Shown here: positions 7,933 through 18,600 of the stretch, one piece after another
How positions within the stretch are numbered: position 1 is the stretch's first letter
Layout of the letters: every line of letters begins with the position of its first letter
NCBI GenBank assembly: GCA_913775095.1
Contig: CAJYIW010000015.1
Location: 62,001 to 126,000 of the forward strand
Reading direction: 5' to 3'
From: an uncultured Siphonobacter sp.
GTDB lineage: Bacteria; Bacteroidota; Bacteroidia; Cytophagales; Spirosomataceae
Length of the DNA: 64,000 nucleotides
Program-made: the position numbers and the translations under genes
Notes under the pieces: model-generated
The model's input: only the letters and a program-made list of their open reading frames with translations
Told to the model about the DNA's origin: nothing
The model's database searches: none

Positions 7933-8960
7933 GCAGGATCAGGTATTCCCCCATTCACCGTTTATCGAAGTCTTGCCAGAACCGGCTTGCGGTGAGGTTC
8001 AACCGCCTGAGCCTGACTATGCTTACCTGGGAGGCAGACGGCTGGCCTTTCATTCAGTTCATTAGTTATTAATTTATTGATTAACAGACATTTACTATCC
8101 AATAGCTGTTCAGAAAATGAATACTCTGTACACCTTTCTGAACACGTCCTACACCCACAGCCCCAACATAATCAGGTTGTACCCAGGGGCCGGAGTCATT
8201 GAGTAATTACACGTTTTGTTCAAACCTGCCTAATTCATTTTTAGTCGTAAAAAATGAATTTAAGGCCTTTGGTATTCATGAATACCTATTTGAAAGGGTT
8301 TTATATTCTCATTGAATGACTTAACCATCAGTCATAAACCCTATTTGTTAAAATTAAAAGCCTTTTTGTACAATTTAAATATTTTATTATACAATACATT
8401 TGTAGTATTAAAAACCTACCTCCCAAGAGGACCCGTTGCCCGGATATTCAAAACAAATTGCATTCAGTGTATGCCCAGGTGTTAACATCAGATTCGCCTA
8501 TGAAAAAGGAGTTCTCTATAGCGACGTTAAAGAATGGTCTCGTCAATCGGAAAAATAGAAGCTAAGCAGTCGGGCTAGGGCGGGTAAGGACCTACGGTAG
8601 TAGCCCTTCTTCAGGCTCCCGAAATAACGGAAGGAGGTAATCCGTAACAGCAAATGGATCGCCTCTGAGCTCCGATCTCTGCTTCAGCTCAATACTGTGA
8701 TCAAGGGGTACTGATCGCTCATTTTTCGTTGACGTATATCGTACAGGGTTATTTGCACTGTACACGCCTATGATCTGTCTTTTGAATACCATCCTTACTA
8801 CCGGCGAAAAAGAAGTTTCTGCCCTCATCCCTGCTTTTGCCCCTTAGCCAGGATTTATACTTCAGCTTTCATTACCAGCTATATATAAACCAGATACGTA
8901 CACCTTAATCCATACGATTACGTATCGTTCTGCTAATCCATATTCTCAATTTTCTAACGC
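7933..8960. other. Long non-coding gap before the sugar-transporter gene
   Basis: About one kilobase with no convincing gene. The part around 8200-8420 is AT-rich and contains TACATTTG at 8395-8402, a perfect match to the -7 consensus TAnnTTTG, but no TTG lies at the expected distance upstream. A stretch ending at 8558 stays open for about 48 codons and reads like protein (GVNIRFAYEKGVLYSDV), yet it has no clear start and may be the remnant of a lost gene. I see no RNA gene. The gap probably carries control elements for the carbohydrate locus that follows. Confidence 0.4.
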
Positions 8961-10253
8961 ATGAGTTCACGTACCGACCATCAAAAAACAGGCTTTGCTT
9001 TCCTTCTGATTGCTTTTCTTTTTTTCCTGTGGGGTTTTGCTCACAACCTGGACCCCATTCTTATTCCTCATCTGAAGCGGTCTTTTAACCTCACGACGAC
9101 TCAGTCGACACTGGTGGATTCCTCTGTTTTCATCGCTTATTTTTTAATGGCACTTCCCGCCGGGCTGGCTATCAAAAAATGGGGGTATCAAACCAGTATC
9201 ATCCTGGGTCTACTGTTATTTTCAGCAGGCTGTTTCCTGTTCATTCCAGCAGCGAATCTGCAATCCTATACTTTTTTTCTGGTTGCTCTGTTCATTATTG
9301 CCTGCGGCTTAACTTTCCTGGAGACGGCCGCCAATCCCTATGCCAGTGCCTTGGGTTCGCCGGATACCAGTACGCAACGGCTTAATCTGGCTCAGTCCTT
9401 CAATGGGCTAGCTACGGCTCTGGCTCCCGTCATCGGTGCCCGGGTTATCTTAACGAAAGGCTATTCTGATACCGAGCTTTCGGCCATGTCTGATTCCTTA
9501 CGAGTGCAGGCTCTGGCCTCGGAAGCTTCCTCAGTAAAGCTTCCCTATCTGGTTTTAGGCGTAATTTTATTACTCATTGCCATCGTTTTTAAATTCATAA
9601 AACTTCCGCAAATCCATTACAAAACTTCCCTTCAGGAGAAAAGTCAGTCTATTTTACATGCGTTCAAACACCGGCATCTAACCTGGGCTGTAGCGGCTCA
9701 GTTTTTCTACGTAGGTGCTCAGGTTTGCATTTTTAGTCTGTTCATTTTGTACGCTACGCAGGCCGCCTCGCTTTCGGAAATCGAAGCAGCGGATTATTTA
9801 GGAGTTTGTGGGATTGCCTTTCTAATCGGAAGATTCCTGGGCACTTTCTTTATGCGATTCATCGCACCCAATCGACTTCTAGCCCTGTACGCGGGAATAA
9901 ACGTTTTCCTGTGCCTCATTGCGATCCTGGCTCAGGGTCTGATCACCGTGTACGCGATCGTGCTCATCTGCTTTTTTATGTCCATTATGTTCCCAACCAT
10001 TTTTGCTCTGGGTATTAAAGGTTTAGGGGCAGATACGGAATACGGCAGTAGTTTAATTATTATGTCCATTGTCGGAGGAGCCCTGCTACCCAGGTTGTTT
10101 GGTTCCCTGAGCGATGCTACGGGCAGTATTCAGCTGGGATACGTTGTCCCCTTACTAAGTTTTATAGTGATCGTTCTGTACGGTTTATACGGATATCAGT
10201 CGACCTCTTCTGAAAAAGACACGGACCCAACACTCGTTTCTTTAGCTCACTAG
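8961..10253 (+). CDS. Sugar MFS transporter, FucP / glucose-galactose permease type
   Basis: This 430-residue inner-membrane protein has twelve predicted transmembrane helices. Its opening, FLLIAFLFFLWGFAHNLDPILIPHLKRSF, is characteristic of the FucP family of sugar:proton symporters, as is the FLETAANPYASALG segment (about 114-127). Family members take up L-fucose, glucose, galactose or related monosaccharides. It is followed by a zinc dehydrogenase and a secreted GH43 enzyme, so it probably imports a monosaccharide released by that enzyme, for example arabinose, xylose or galactose. Substrate cannot be read from the sequence. Confidence 0.88.
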   Translation: MSSRTDHQKTGFAFLLIAFLFFLWGFAHNLDPILIPHLKRSFNLTTTQSTLVDSSVFIAYFLMALPAGLAIKKWGYQTSIILGLLLFSAGCFLFIPAANLQSYTFFLVALFIIACGLTFLETAANPYASALGSPDTSTQRLNLAQSFNGLATALAPVIGARVILTKGYSDTELSAMSDSLRVQALASEASSVKLPYLVLGVILLLIAIVFKFIKLPQIHYKTSLQEKSQSILHAFKHRHLTWAVAAQFFYVGAQVCIFSLFILYATQAASLSEIEAADYLGVCGIAFLIGRFLGTFFMRFIAPNRLLALYAGINVFLCLIAILAQGLITVYAIVLICFFMSIMFPTIFALGIKGLGADTEYGSSLIIMSIVGGALLPRLFGSLSDATGSIQLGYVVPLLSFIVIVLYGLYGYQSTSSEKDTDPTLVSLAH

Positions 10254-10372
10254 TTAAGCAGGCATCTGACGGAAATGGGTACCCAAGAAATTCCAGTGAA
10301 GTTCTGGATTACGCTCGTCCACAGACCATGCATTATTTCCAGCTTTGTTAACCCTTTGACGTATCAATCACT

Positions 10373-11386
10373 ATGAAAACACTCGTTTGTGTTTCGCCGG
10401 GGCACTTTGAATACCAATCCACCGCAACGCCTTCTCTTAAACCGGGTTTCTCCCTGCTTTCGATTAAACGCATCGGCATTTGTGGTACCGATCTGCATGC
10501 CTATCAGGGCAATCAGCCCTTTTTCACCTACCCCCGCACCCTGGGACACGAGCTTTCCGCCGAAGTGCTGTTCACGGATAATCCCGATTTTAAACCTGGC
10601 GACGCCGTCACTGTTATTCCCTATTTCTATTGTGGGATTTGTATCGCGTGTCGAAGTGGTAAGCCTAATTGCTGTAAACATATTCGGGTCAGTGGGGTAC
10701 ACACGGATGGGGGCATGACCGAAGAGCTGCTGGTTCCTTCCTATTCGTTAATCAAAGCAGAGGGACTTAGTTATGATGAACTTGCCTTAGTCGAACCCCT
10801 GGCAATTGGAGCCCATGGCATTCGTCGGGCGAATATTATCAGGGATGAATTTGTACTGGTCATCGGTGCCGGACCTATTGGCTTGGGATGCATGGAATTT
10901 GCCCGAATTGCCGGGGCGAAGGTCATTGCTATGGACATCAACGACGACCGGCTTGCGTTCTGTAGTGAAACTCTGAATGTAAATTATACCGTAAACCCAC
11001 AACGGGAGAATCCGGAGGAGACCCTGAAACTCCTTACGAATGGAGACATGCCTACGGTCGTGATTGATGCGACGGGCAATCGGAATGCCATTCACTCGGG
11101 TTTTACGTACCTGGCCCATGGCGGCAGGTATGTGTTGATCGGCTTACAAAAGGAAACCATTGCTTTTAGCCATCCGGAATTTCACAAAAGAGAAGCTACC
11201 CTGATGAGCAGTAGAAATGCCACCCGAGCCGATTTCATGCACGTCATGGACTGTATGCAGAAAGGTTTGGTTTCTCCGGCCACCTACATTACGCATCGGG
11301 TAGATTTTGATCAGGTGCAGGACTGCTTCGAAGACTTTTTGAACCCTGAGAATAAGGTTATTAAAGCGATGATTCATTTACAATAG
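10373..11386 (+). CDS. Zinc-dependent sugar/alcohol dehydrogenase (MDR superfamily)
   Basis: This 337-residue cytoplasmic enzyme shows the medium-chain dehydrogenase plan. The catalytic zinc site uses C37 (GICGTD) and H59/E60 (LGHE), with E141 nearby. A structural zinc lobe carries C87, C90, C93 and C101. The NAD-binding Rossmann motif is GAGPIG (165-170). The closest kin by feel are L-galactonate oxidoreductase, threonine dehydrogenase-like and polyol dehydrogenase proteins. It lies between a sugar permease and a glycosidase and starts only three bases before the next gene region, so it probably oxidises the imported sugar or its acid. The exact substrate is unknown. Confidence 0.85.
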   Translation: MKTLVCVSPGHFEYQSTATPSLKPGFSLLSIKRIGICGTDLHAYQGNQPFFTYPRTLGHELSAEVLFTDNPDFKPGDAVTVIPYFYCGICIACRSGKPNCCKHIRVSGVHTDGGMTEELLVPSYSLIKAEGLSYDELALVEPLAIGAHGIRRANIIRDEFVLVIGAGPIGLGCMEFARIAGAKVIAMDINDDRLAFCSETLNVNYTVNPQRENPEETLKLLTNGDMPTVVIDATGNRNAIHSGFTYLAHGGRYVLIGLQKETIAFSHPEFHKREATLMSSRNATRADFMHVMDCMQKGLVSPATYITHRVDFDQVQDCFEDFLNPENKVIKAMIHLQ

Positions 11387-11389
11387 TTA

Positions 11390-12997
11390 ATGCATTCCAA
11401 TAGTATGCTGAGAAAACTCTTTTTTACCCTTACCAGCTTCACGCTGGCTACCTTCGCAGCGATGGCCCAGACTCAACCGCCATGGGGAGCCTGGAATCAC
11501 TGGGGAGATCAGAACAATGGAACCTACCGCAATCCCATTATTCCCAGTGATTACAGCGACCTGGACTGTATCCGGGTAGGCGATACCTACTACGCCATTT
11601 CTTCTACCTTCCAGTTCTCGCCCGGTATGATTATTCTGGAATCGAAAGATCTGGTAAACTGGAAAATCTGTGGTCATGCCGTTTCGGATCTCACGCAGAT
11701 CTCCGACGAGTTATCCTGGCAGAAAATGAATCGGTACGGCAAAGGCATCTGGGCGGGTTCGTTAAGGCACCATAACCATCGCTTTTACCTGTATTTCGGA
11801 ACCCCCGACGAAGGGTATTTCATGACTTCAGCGGCCAAAGCCGAAGGTCCCTGGGAACCCCTGACTCCCCTGCTCAGGGAACCCGGCTGGGATGACTGCT
11901 CGGCCATCTGGGATGAGCAAGGGAAAGGCTATTTCATCGGTACGCACTTTGCCGACGGGTATAAAACTTATCTTTTCAATATGTCAGCCGATGGAAAATC
12001 CATTGACCGGCAATCGGCCGTTTTGGTAAACGCCGGGTCAGGCAGAGAGGCCAGTAAGTTACTGAAGGTCAAAGACTGGTATTACCTCATCTTCAGTGAA
12101 CATAAGTCCGACAAAGGACGGTATGTGATGGCCAAACGCTCCAGAACGATTACCGGCCCGTACACCGAAGAAAAGCAGCTGGCTTTGACGAGTCAGGAAG
12201 CGATGGAGCCCAATCAGGGAGGAATTATACCGGGAAAGGATGGGAAGTGGTACTTTTTGACTCATCATGGCTCAGGTGACTGGTCAGGACGAATCGTCAG
12301 CCTACTACCCGTTACCTGGATCAGGGACTGGCCGATCATTGGCACCGTGCTCGGGGATTCCATCGGAACCATGACCTGGGAGGGCAAAATGCCCTACACC
12401 CATTCCGGCGGCTACACCCTGGCCCGAAGCGATGAGTTCAATGCTCCGGTCATCGCCCAGCAATGGGAATGGAATTACCAGCCCCGAAACGATAAGTATT
12501 CCCTTCGTGAGCGAAAGGGATGGCTGCGACTCAAGGCTTTTAAACCCCTGAAAAACAATGAACTATTAACAGCGGGCAATACCCTCACGCAACGTTGTTT
12601 CAGAACTTCCAGAAATGAAGTCATTGCGAAGCTGGATATAAGCCGCATGGCTAGTGGACAGCGAAGCGGGCTCTGTCATTTTTCCCAGCAACAGGCCGCC
12701 CTTGGCATTGCTCAGGAGGGCTCTACCCGCTGGATTGAATATCGAAAGAATGGAACCATCGTCAAAGGAGAACCCTTTACCGGGTCTTCAATCTGGCTGC
12801 GTTCCGTCTGGGGACTGGATGGGAAATCTACTTTTTCGTATAGCCTGGATGGCAAAAAGTACACCTCTTTCGGCGAGCCTTATGCCCTGGCCTGGGGTTA
12901 TTACCGAGGCGATAGGATCGGGCTTTACTCGTTCAACAACGAAGCCGAAAAAGGATCCGTCGATATTGACTACTTCCACCATATGATCGAAAAATAG
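11390..12997 (+). CDS. Secreted GH43 family glycoside hydrolase with C-terminal beta-sandwich
   Basis: This protein has 535 residues from ATG 11390. A second ATG at 11405 would put the signal peptide (MLRKLFFTLTSF...FAAMAQT) right at the N terminus and may be the true start. The five-bladed GH43 propeller covers about residues 45-320. Candidate catalytic residues are D57/D59 (general base, YSDLDCIRVG), D169 (GWDDCSAIWDE) and E220 (GREASKLLK, general acid). The C-terminal 200 residues look like the concanavalin-like domain of beta-xylosidases. Arabinofuranosidase or beta-xylosidase activity on hemicellulose is expected. It forms a catabolic unit with the dehydrogenase and permease and lies upstream of the sigma/FecR/SusCD genes. 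Confidence 0.88.
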   Translation: MHSNSMLRKLFFTLTSFTLATFAAMAQTQPPWGAWNHWGDQNNGTYRNPIIPSDYSDLDCIRVGDTYYAISSTFQFSPGMIILESKDLVNWKICGHAVSDLTQISDELSWQKMNRYGKGIWAGSLRHHNHRFYLYFGTPDEGYFMTSAAKAEGPWEPLTPLLREPGWDDCSAIWDEQGKGYFIGTHFADGYKTYLFNMSADGKSIDRQSAVLVNAGSGREASKLLKVKDWYYLIFSEHKSDKGRYVMAKRSRTITGPYTEEKQLALTSQEAMEPNQGGIIPGKDGKWYFLTHHGSGDWSGRIVSLLPVTWIRDWPIIGTVLGDSIGTMTWEGKMPYTHSGGYTLARSDEFNAPVIAQQWEWNYQPRNDKYSLRERKGWLRLKAFKPLKNNELLTAGNTLTQRCFRTSRNEVIAKLDISRMASGQRSGLCHFSQQQAALGIAQEGSTRWIEYRKNGTIVKGEPFTGSSIWLRSVWGLDGKSTFSYSLDGKKYTSFGEPYALAWGYYRGDRIGLYSFNNEAEKGSVDIDYFHHMIEK

Positions 12998-13138
12998 GGC
13001 ATTCAGAGATCATAACGCACTATTCCCTAATCGGTCCAGATCAGGTAGAATCAGCATAAAGTCTGGTTCTGTCTTAAACTTGGTCTGAATTTTATTGATT
13101 ACTCTTTTCTTCCCTGCCTGGTTGGATCAGCTGTCTGT

Positions 13139-13444
13139 GTGAACGTTCATCCAGTGTATTCATCTTATAAAAATAGAACTGAGTTTATCTCAGTCCAGAT
13201 AACCCCCCGGAGAACAGCGGCTCGCTGGTATGAGCCAGGCCTTAATGGAGAAGGTAGATCGAAACAAGTAGCCATCCCCTTTCATTTCCGGATTAAAGAC
13301 AAAATCCATCGGGCCGAACTGATTGCCGACGGTGACTATGACTCAGGATTCAATGTAACATACCAGATGATTAAACAGGGAGATACCTTGGAAGTGAAGT
13401 GCCTGCCCCGGGGTGGTTTTACGGTAATTCTAAATGAAATCTAG
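13139..13444 (+). pseudogene. C-terminal fragment resembling a GH97-type glycosidase
   Basis: An open frame of 101 codons starts with GTG and has no good ribosome site. Its last 60 residues (VAIPFHF, then AELIADG, then DTLEVKCLPRGGFTVIL) resemble the C-terminal beta domain of GH97 alpha-glucosidase/galactosidase proteins, which normally end with a similar L-x-V-x-L-x-P-G-G-G-x-x-I-x-L strand pair. A complete GH97 protein has about 650 residues, and no catalytic part is visible upstream. I read it as the tail left by a deletion, next to the GH43 gene. It could instead be a chance-open frame, so confidence is modest. Confidence 0.4.
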
Positions 13445-13885
13445 TACTATTACTTACTTATAAAAAGAAAATCATAAGTTTATATGCCAGTAAATTAATT
13501 ACTACTAGTTTAGCTTATCGCAGGTAGCTATTTTTAAGTATAAGCATTTACCAAAGCGTCAAGACTGAGAATATTCTTCTACCTGCAATCCATCTTCCTA
13601 GCGTCATTGATAGTAGATTATCTTCAATACTGTAAGTAGATGAAGTAGGGAGCTAGCTAATAGGCCCGTTTTATATGAAAACCCATGATTAACCTAAATA
13701 CCTGAAAATGAATAAATTGTAGCCAATTTTAGTAAGCATCCATCCAGGCCAGAGAGAGACCGAATTGCTTGCTTCCCAGCGGCTGCAAATAAAAGCGGGA
13801 ACACCAGTAGTGTTTTTTGTATTTTTTGCCTTTTTTTTGTGACTTTTGGTATCTAGTATAGAATATATTACTCCCTACCCTTGCT
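13445..13885. other. Non-coding gap upstream of the ECF sigma gene
   Basis: An AT-rich gap of 440 bases with no gene. A T-rich run at about 13808-13842 (repeated TTTTTTG and ACTTTTGG) precedes the sigma-factor start and probably contains its promoter, though no clean -33/-7 pair can be assigned. Confidence 0.35.
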
Positions 13886-14467
13886 ATGAAAAGTCGCTCC
13901 TTTCACTCCGACGGTACATTGCTTGAGTTACTCCGACAGGGGGATACACAAGCCTTTGAAACGATTTATACCACTTACTGGTCCCGCCTGTATAACCAGG
14001 CTTATAAGCGTTTGAAATCGAAGGAAAGTACGGAAGAACTCATTCAGGAGTTGTTTGTAGATTTATGGGAAAGGAGAGCGGGCCTGATCATTACTCACTC
14101 GCTGGAGGCCTACCTGCGAACGGCGACCAAATACCTGATTATCCAGTATTTTCAGAAAGAAGAAGTCCGGAGCCGATACCTCCTTTATTACCAGCATTGG
14201 CAGGAGTCGGCTACCTCCTGCACGGAAGAAGTCGTCGCTCTTCATGATCTGGAAGACGCTCTGGAGCAGCATTTGTCTGCCCTTTCCCCGCAGAGTAAGC
14301 TCGTGTATCAGCTAAGTCGCCATCAGCATCTGACGATTACCGAGATTGCCCATCGCCTGAATATTTCCGAAAAGACGGCAGAAAATCACTTGGGAAGGGC
14401 CCTTAAATCCTTGCGGATGTCTCTCAAAGACTACGTCGCTCTGGTGCTATTCCTGATCTGTGAATAA
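13886..14467 (+). CDS. ECF-family RNA polymerase sigma factor
   Basis: This 193-residue protein has sigma-70 region 2 at about 20-90 (AFETIYTTYWSRLYNQAYKRLKS, then ELIQELFVDLWERR) and region 4 at about 125-180 (ITEIAHRLNISEKTAENHLGRALKSLR). This matches the FecI-like sigma factors that are expanded in Bacteroidota. The FecR-like anti-sigma gene follows after 81 bases, then SusC and SusD homologues, so it probably responds to substrate bound at the outer membrane and switches on the SusCD genes. The full length and an intact HTH contrast with the broken paralogue at 34742. Confidence 0.93.
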   Translation: MKSRSFHSDGTLLELLRQGDTQAFETIYTTYWSRLYNQAYKRLKSKESTEELIQELFVDLWERRAGLIITHSLEAYLRTATKYLIIQYFQKEEVRSRYLLYYQHWQESATSCTEEVVALHDLEDALEQHLSALSPQSKLVYQLSRHQHLTITEIAHRLNISEKTAENHLGRALKSLRMSLKDYVALVLFLICE

Positions 14468-14548
14468 AAAATCATTTTTTTTCAGTATCCCTTGGGGGTA
14501 AAGTTACCTTAACCTCACTTCCTCTATAGAAGCCAGCCTACTCACTTT

Positions 14549-15505
14549 ATGAAGCCGCTTTTACCCATTCAATTACTGGAAAAATACCGCACGGGCCAGG
14601 CTTCTGAGGAGGAAGTTAAGCAGGTGGAAGACTGGTATGACTCGCACGAGAAAGAGGAAAGCCCGTTAAACGAATTAGACGAGCAGCAGCAATGGGAAGT
14701 GGGTAGCTCCCTCTACCAGGAAATTCAAAGCCAGATCGTACCGGCCAGCCGTTTTTCAGGGTACAGACGATGGATTATCCTGGCTGCCAGTATTGTTTTG
14801 GTTGTGCTGAGTGGGATCGCTTTCTGGACCTTCCGAAGCCGGGATAAGGCCATTCTCGTTTATCAGAATCCGATGAAAAACATTCACCGGGTTACGCTTA
14901 CTGATGGCTCTCAGGTATGGTTATATCCCGGAGCTGTCATTAATCTGAATGCTGACTTTAATCAGCAAACGCGTTCGCTAAGCCTGGAGGGTATCGCTTT
15001 TTTTCAGATTAAACGCGATGAAACCCGTCCCTTTAAAATTCATAGCAGGGGACTTTTAACTCAGGTATTAGGAACGAGTTTTCTGATTGATGCCAGTCCA
15101 GTACACAGAAACGTAGAAGTATCCGTACTAACCGGAAAAGTTCGTTTGCAGGCAGAGCAGTCTCAAACCTACATAGTCGTGCATCCCAAACAAAAGGGTT
15201 ATTACCGAAAAGGGCAGGAAACAAAAATCTATCGAACACCGGATCAGGACGTTTCTTCGGTTTGGGAAAAAAAAGATTTTGTCTTTGATAATATTCCTCT
15301 ATCCGAAATTATTCAGGCGTTGTCTCAGCGGTTTGGAGTGAAATTCCAGGCAGAAAACGAACAGATCTATCAGTGCAGACTCACGGCCCATCTGGTTCAT
15401 CAGAATTTGCCGGATATTCTGGAAATGATTAGCAAGTCCCTGTCCATTTCTTATGAGTATGACCAGAATCATGTATTATTTAAAGGACCCGGCTGTTCTC
15501 CCTAG
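14549..15505 (+). CDS. FecR-type anti-sigma factor
   Basis: This 318-residue protein has a short cytoplasmic sigma-binding region (1-70), one transmembrane helix at about 73-92 (WIILAASIVLVVLSGIAFW), a periplasmic FecR domain at about 105-205 (VTLTDGSQVWLYPGA, then LTGKVRLQA), and a C-terminal DUF4974 domain (DNIPLSEIIQALSQRFGVKF, near 255-315) that contacts the receptor's STN domain. It transmits a signal from the SusC-like receptor to the sigma factor. The gene order sigma, FecR, SusC, SusD is the standard Bacteroidota cell-surface signalling operon. An N-terminal STN domain in the receptor supports direct coupling. Confidence 0.93.
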   Translation: MKPLLPIQLLEKYRTGQASEEEVKQVEDWYDSHEKEESPLNELDEQQQWEVGSSLYQEIQSQIVPASRFSGYRRWIILAASIVLVVLSGIAFWTFRSRDKAILVYQNPMKNIHRVTLTDGSQVWLYPGAVINLNADFNQQTRSLSLEGIAFFQIKRDETRPFKIHSRGLLTQVLGTSFLIDASPVHRNVEVSVLTGKVRLQAEQSQTYIVVHPKQKGYYRKGQETKIYRTPDQDVSSVWEKKDFVFDNIPLSEIIQALSQRFGVKFQAENEQIYQCRLTAHLVHQNLPDILEMISKSLSISYEYDQNHVLFKGPGCSP

Positions 15506-15550
15506 TCTCCAGCTGTACTTCAACATCTTTATCTGATTTTTTATAAGTAA

Positions 15551-15575
15551 AGAAGGGTGTTGGAAGCACCCTTCT
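15551..15575 (+). terminator. Hairpin between fecR and susC-like genes
   Basis: AGAAGGGTG (15551-15559) pairs perfectly with CACCCTTCT (15567-15575) around a seven-base loop. No T run follows, so it may attenuate or process the transcript, or separate sigma/FecR expression from that of the receptor. Confidence 0.5.
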
Positions 15576-15651
15576 CGAATCTTCCCCAAGCACTTTCGCC
15601 GAGTGTTCGGGAGGGTATTGTCTCACGTTTACAATTGAAACATCTAAATCT

Positions 15652-18600
15652 ATGAAAGAAACGTTACTCCGACCAAAACTGGTTAGAAGAATTATTCGTA
15701 TTGGCTTTATGCAACTGGCCTTCCTCCTGCTGGTGGGCGTGCTGAAAGCAGAAGTCAGTACCGCACAAACGGAGCTCGATAAAAAGGTAAGCGTTCACTG
15801 GGTCAATGTTTCCCTGAAGCAGGCCATCCAGTCCATAGAGAAACAGGCTTCCATTCATTTTGTCTATAGCCCCAGTCTGATTGCAGTGGACCAGAAAATA
15901 AGTCTGGTGAGTAAAGCAGAAAAAGTAGGGACGGTCCTGAACCGAATGTTAACGCCACTGCTCATTAAATATGAGCTGGTGAATGGAAACATTATACTCA
16001 GCCGGGTCACGGCCACGCCAGGTATGGTTCAGCCCGTAGAGAAGTTTGCTTCGCTGGCGGAGCCGGAATTATCCAGGGCCAGGGATCGGGTCATCCAGGG
16101 AAAAGTCACCTCAGAAACGGGAGAAGGCCTTCCCGGCGTGAATGTGCTGGTGAAAGGAACCACTATTGGGGCCAGTACTAACCCCGAGGGCAATTTCCAG
16201 CTTTCCCTTCCCGATCAGTCTGCCGCTACCTTAATCTTTACTTCCATTGGGTATCAAAAGCAGGAAATTGCTATCGGTAATCAAACCTTTTTGAATGTTC
16301 AACTGAAGTCCGACGAAAAAGCTTTACAGGAAGTGGTAGTCGTGGGCTACGGCGAGCAGAAGAAGGTAAGCTTCACCGGAGCGGAATCGGTGATCACAAC
16401 CCGGGAGCTAAAACAAAGCCCAACGGCCTTACTCAGCAATGCCCTGGGCGGACGCATGGCGGGGTTGGTAACCGTTCAGCGTTCGGGGGAGCCGGGTTAC
16501 GATGGAGCCAATATCTGGATTCGGGGCATGGGAACGTTTGGCTCCAATCAAGCCCCTTTGCTGCTCGTAGATGGCGTAGAAAGGGATTTTAATAACATTG
16601 ATCCCCACGAAGTGGAGAGCTTTACGATTCTCAAAGATGCTTCCGCTACGGCCGTCTTCGGCGTCAGGGGTGCTAACGGCGTCGTGCTGGTCAACACGCG
16701 TAAAGGAACGAGTGGCAAGCCCAAGGTATCACTGACCCTTGAGAAAGGTTTTCTGAGTCCGACTCGGTTGCCTAAGTACGTGGATGGCTATACCTACGCC
16801 ACGCTGTATAATGAAGCCAATGCAAACGCTAATTTACCCTTACCCTACACGCAGGAAGTACTGGATAAAATCAAGGATCAGAGTGACCCCATTCGTTACC
16901 CGGACGTAGACTGGATGAAGCTCATGAAGCATTCCGCTGGTCAGGAGCACATGAACCTGAATATTTCGGGCGGTAATCCAACGGTACGGTATTTTGTCTC
17001 GGCCTCCTACTTTCACGACAAGGGGTTTTTCATTGAAGATCCCCGTAATGAATATTCCACGAATCTGAACCGGCAACGATTCAATTTACGCACCAATGTG
17101 GACATCAATCTGAGTAAAGAACTGGAGCTTAGCATTGGCATTACGGGTATTTCCGAAAACCGGACGTTTCCCGGAACGGGCACGCAGGATATATTTAATC
17201 TGATGAATAAAGCCACGCCGGTACTTTATCCCATGGTATATCCTGATGGACGTATACCCGGTACCGTTGCTTCTGCCCGGGAAAATCCGTATGGTAAACT
17301 TACCCAGACGGGATACGCCACTGAATTCAGAGGAACCAACCAGGGAACCTTCGGCTTGAAGTACAATCTAAACCGATTGATCAAAGGCTTAAATGTCCAG
17401 GGCCGATTTGCCTTTGACAGCTACAGCAGTAATAACATTGGCCGAAAAAAGAATTTTGAAACCTGGCTGGCTTCTGCCCAAAATGATCCAACGACTGGCC
17501 AGCCCATCTATAACCTAACCGCCGAAGGAGATAAGTTTCTGGGTTACAGCATTTCCACGACGGGCGAAAGCAGAAGTTACCTGGAAGCGAGTTTAAACTA
17601 CAACCGCTCCCTGGGTAGTCATGACATTGGTGCCATGGTGCTTTACAATCAGGGCGGACGGCAGTACACGGCTTCAACCGCCATCGGCTCACTGCCCTAT
17701 CGCCGCATGGGCCTGGTCGGAAGAGCTACGTATGGCTTTAAAGAACGCTACTTTACGGAAGTTAACTTTGGGTACAATGGTTCGGAGAACTTTCCCCGGG
17801 GGAAACGATTCGGCTTCTTCCCTGCCTTCTCAGCCGGGTGGGTCGTTTCTGAAGAGCCTTTCTTTAAGAACAACGTTTCTTTCATCTCGCTTTTTAAACT
17901 CAAGGGTTCTTACGGCATTGTGGGTAACGATCAAATTAATGATCAGCGGTTCATGTATCTAACGACACTGACCACAACCGATGGCTATTTGTTTGGTACG
18001 GAGTTTAATAATTCAATAGGAGGCATCAAGGAAAATACAATTGGCAATCCGAACATTACCTGGGAAACCTCACGGAAGAGTAACATCGGCATGGAAGTGC
18101 ACGCTCTTAAGGACCGTATTACCTTATTACTCGACTTTTTCCGCGAGCATCGAACCAATATCCTCACCCAGCGGGGAACCGTTCCTGACCTGCTGGGAAT
18201 CCAGTCTCTGCCGTACGCCAACATTGGTATCGTCGATAACAAAGGCATTGATGCCACGCTTAATTACCGGGCTTCCATTGGGAACGTTCGAATGGATTTG
18301 AAGGGTACGTACACCTTTGCCCGCAACCGCATTGTTTACAATGATGAACCCACTCGACGCTATGATTACCTGCGGCGAACGGGGCAACGCATTGGTCAAC
18401 CCTTTGGTTTGGAAGCCATTGGTTTATTCAGCAGCCAGGAAGAAATTAATAACAGTCCGAAGCAGGCCTTTACGTCTACCGTGGCTCCGGGGGATGTGAA
18501 ATACCGGGATGTCAATGGAGATGGCGTCATTGACATCTATGATGAAAAGCCCATTGGTTTTTCAAACGTTCCCGAAATGGTTTTTGGCTTTGGCGGAAAC

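Noticed and set aside
7836-8072. 78-codon frame after oxyR
   Set aside because: It runs through the terminator hairpin at 7907-7932.
8592-8828. 78-codon minus-strand frame before the sugar transporter
   Set aside because: No family features, no operon partner; lies in the control region of the next gene.
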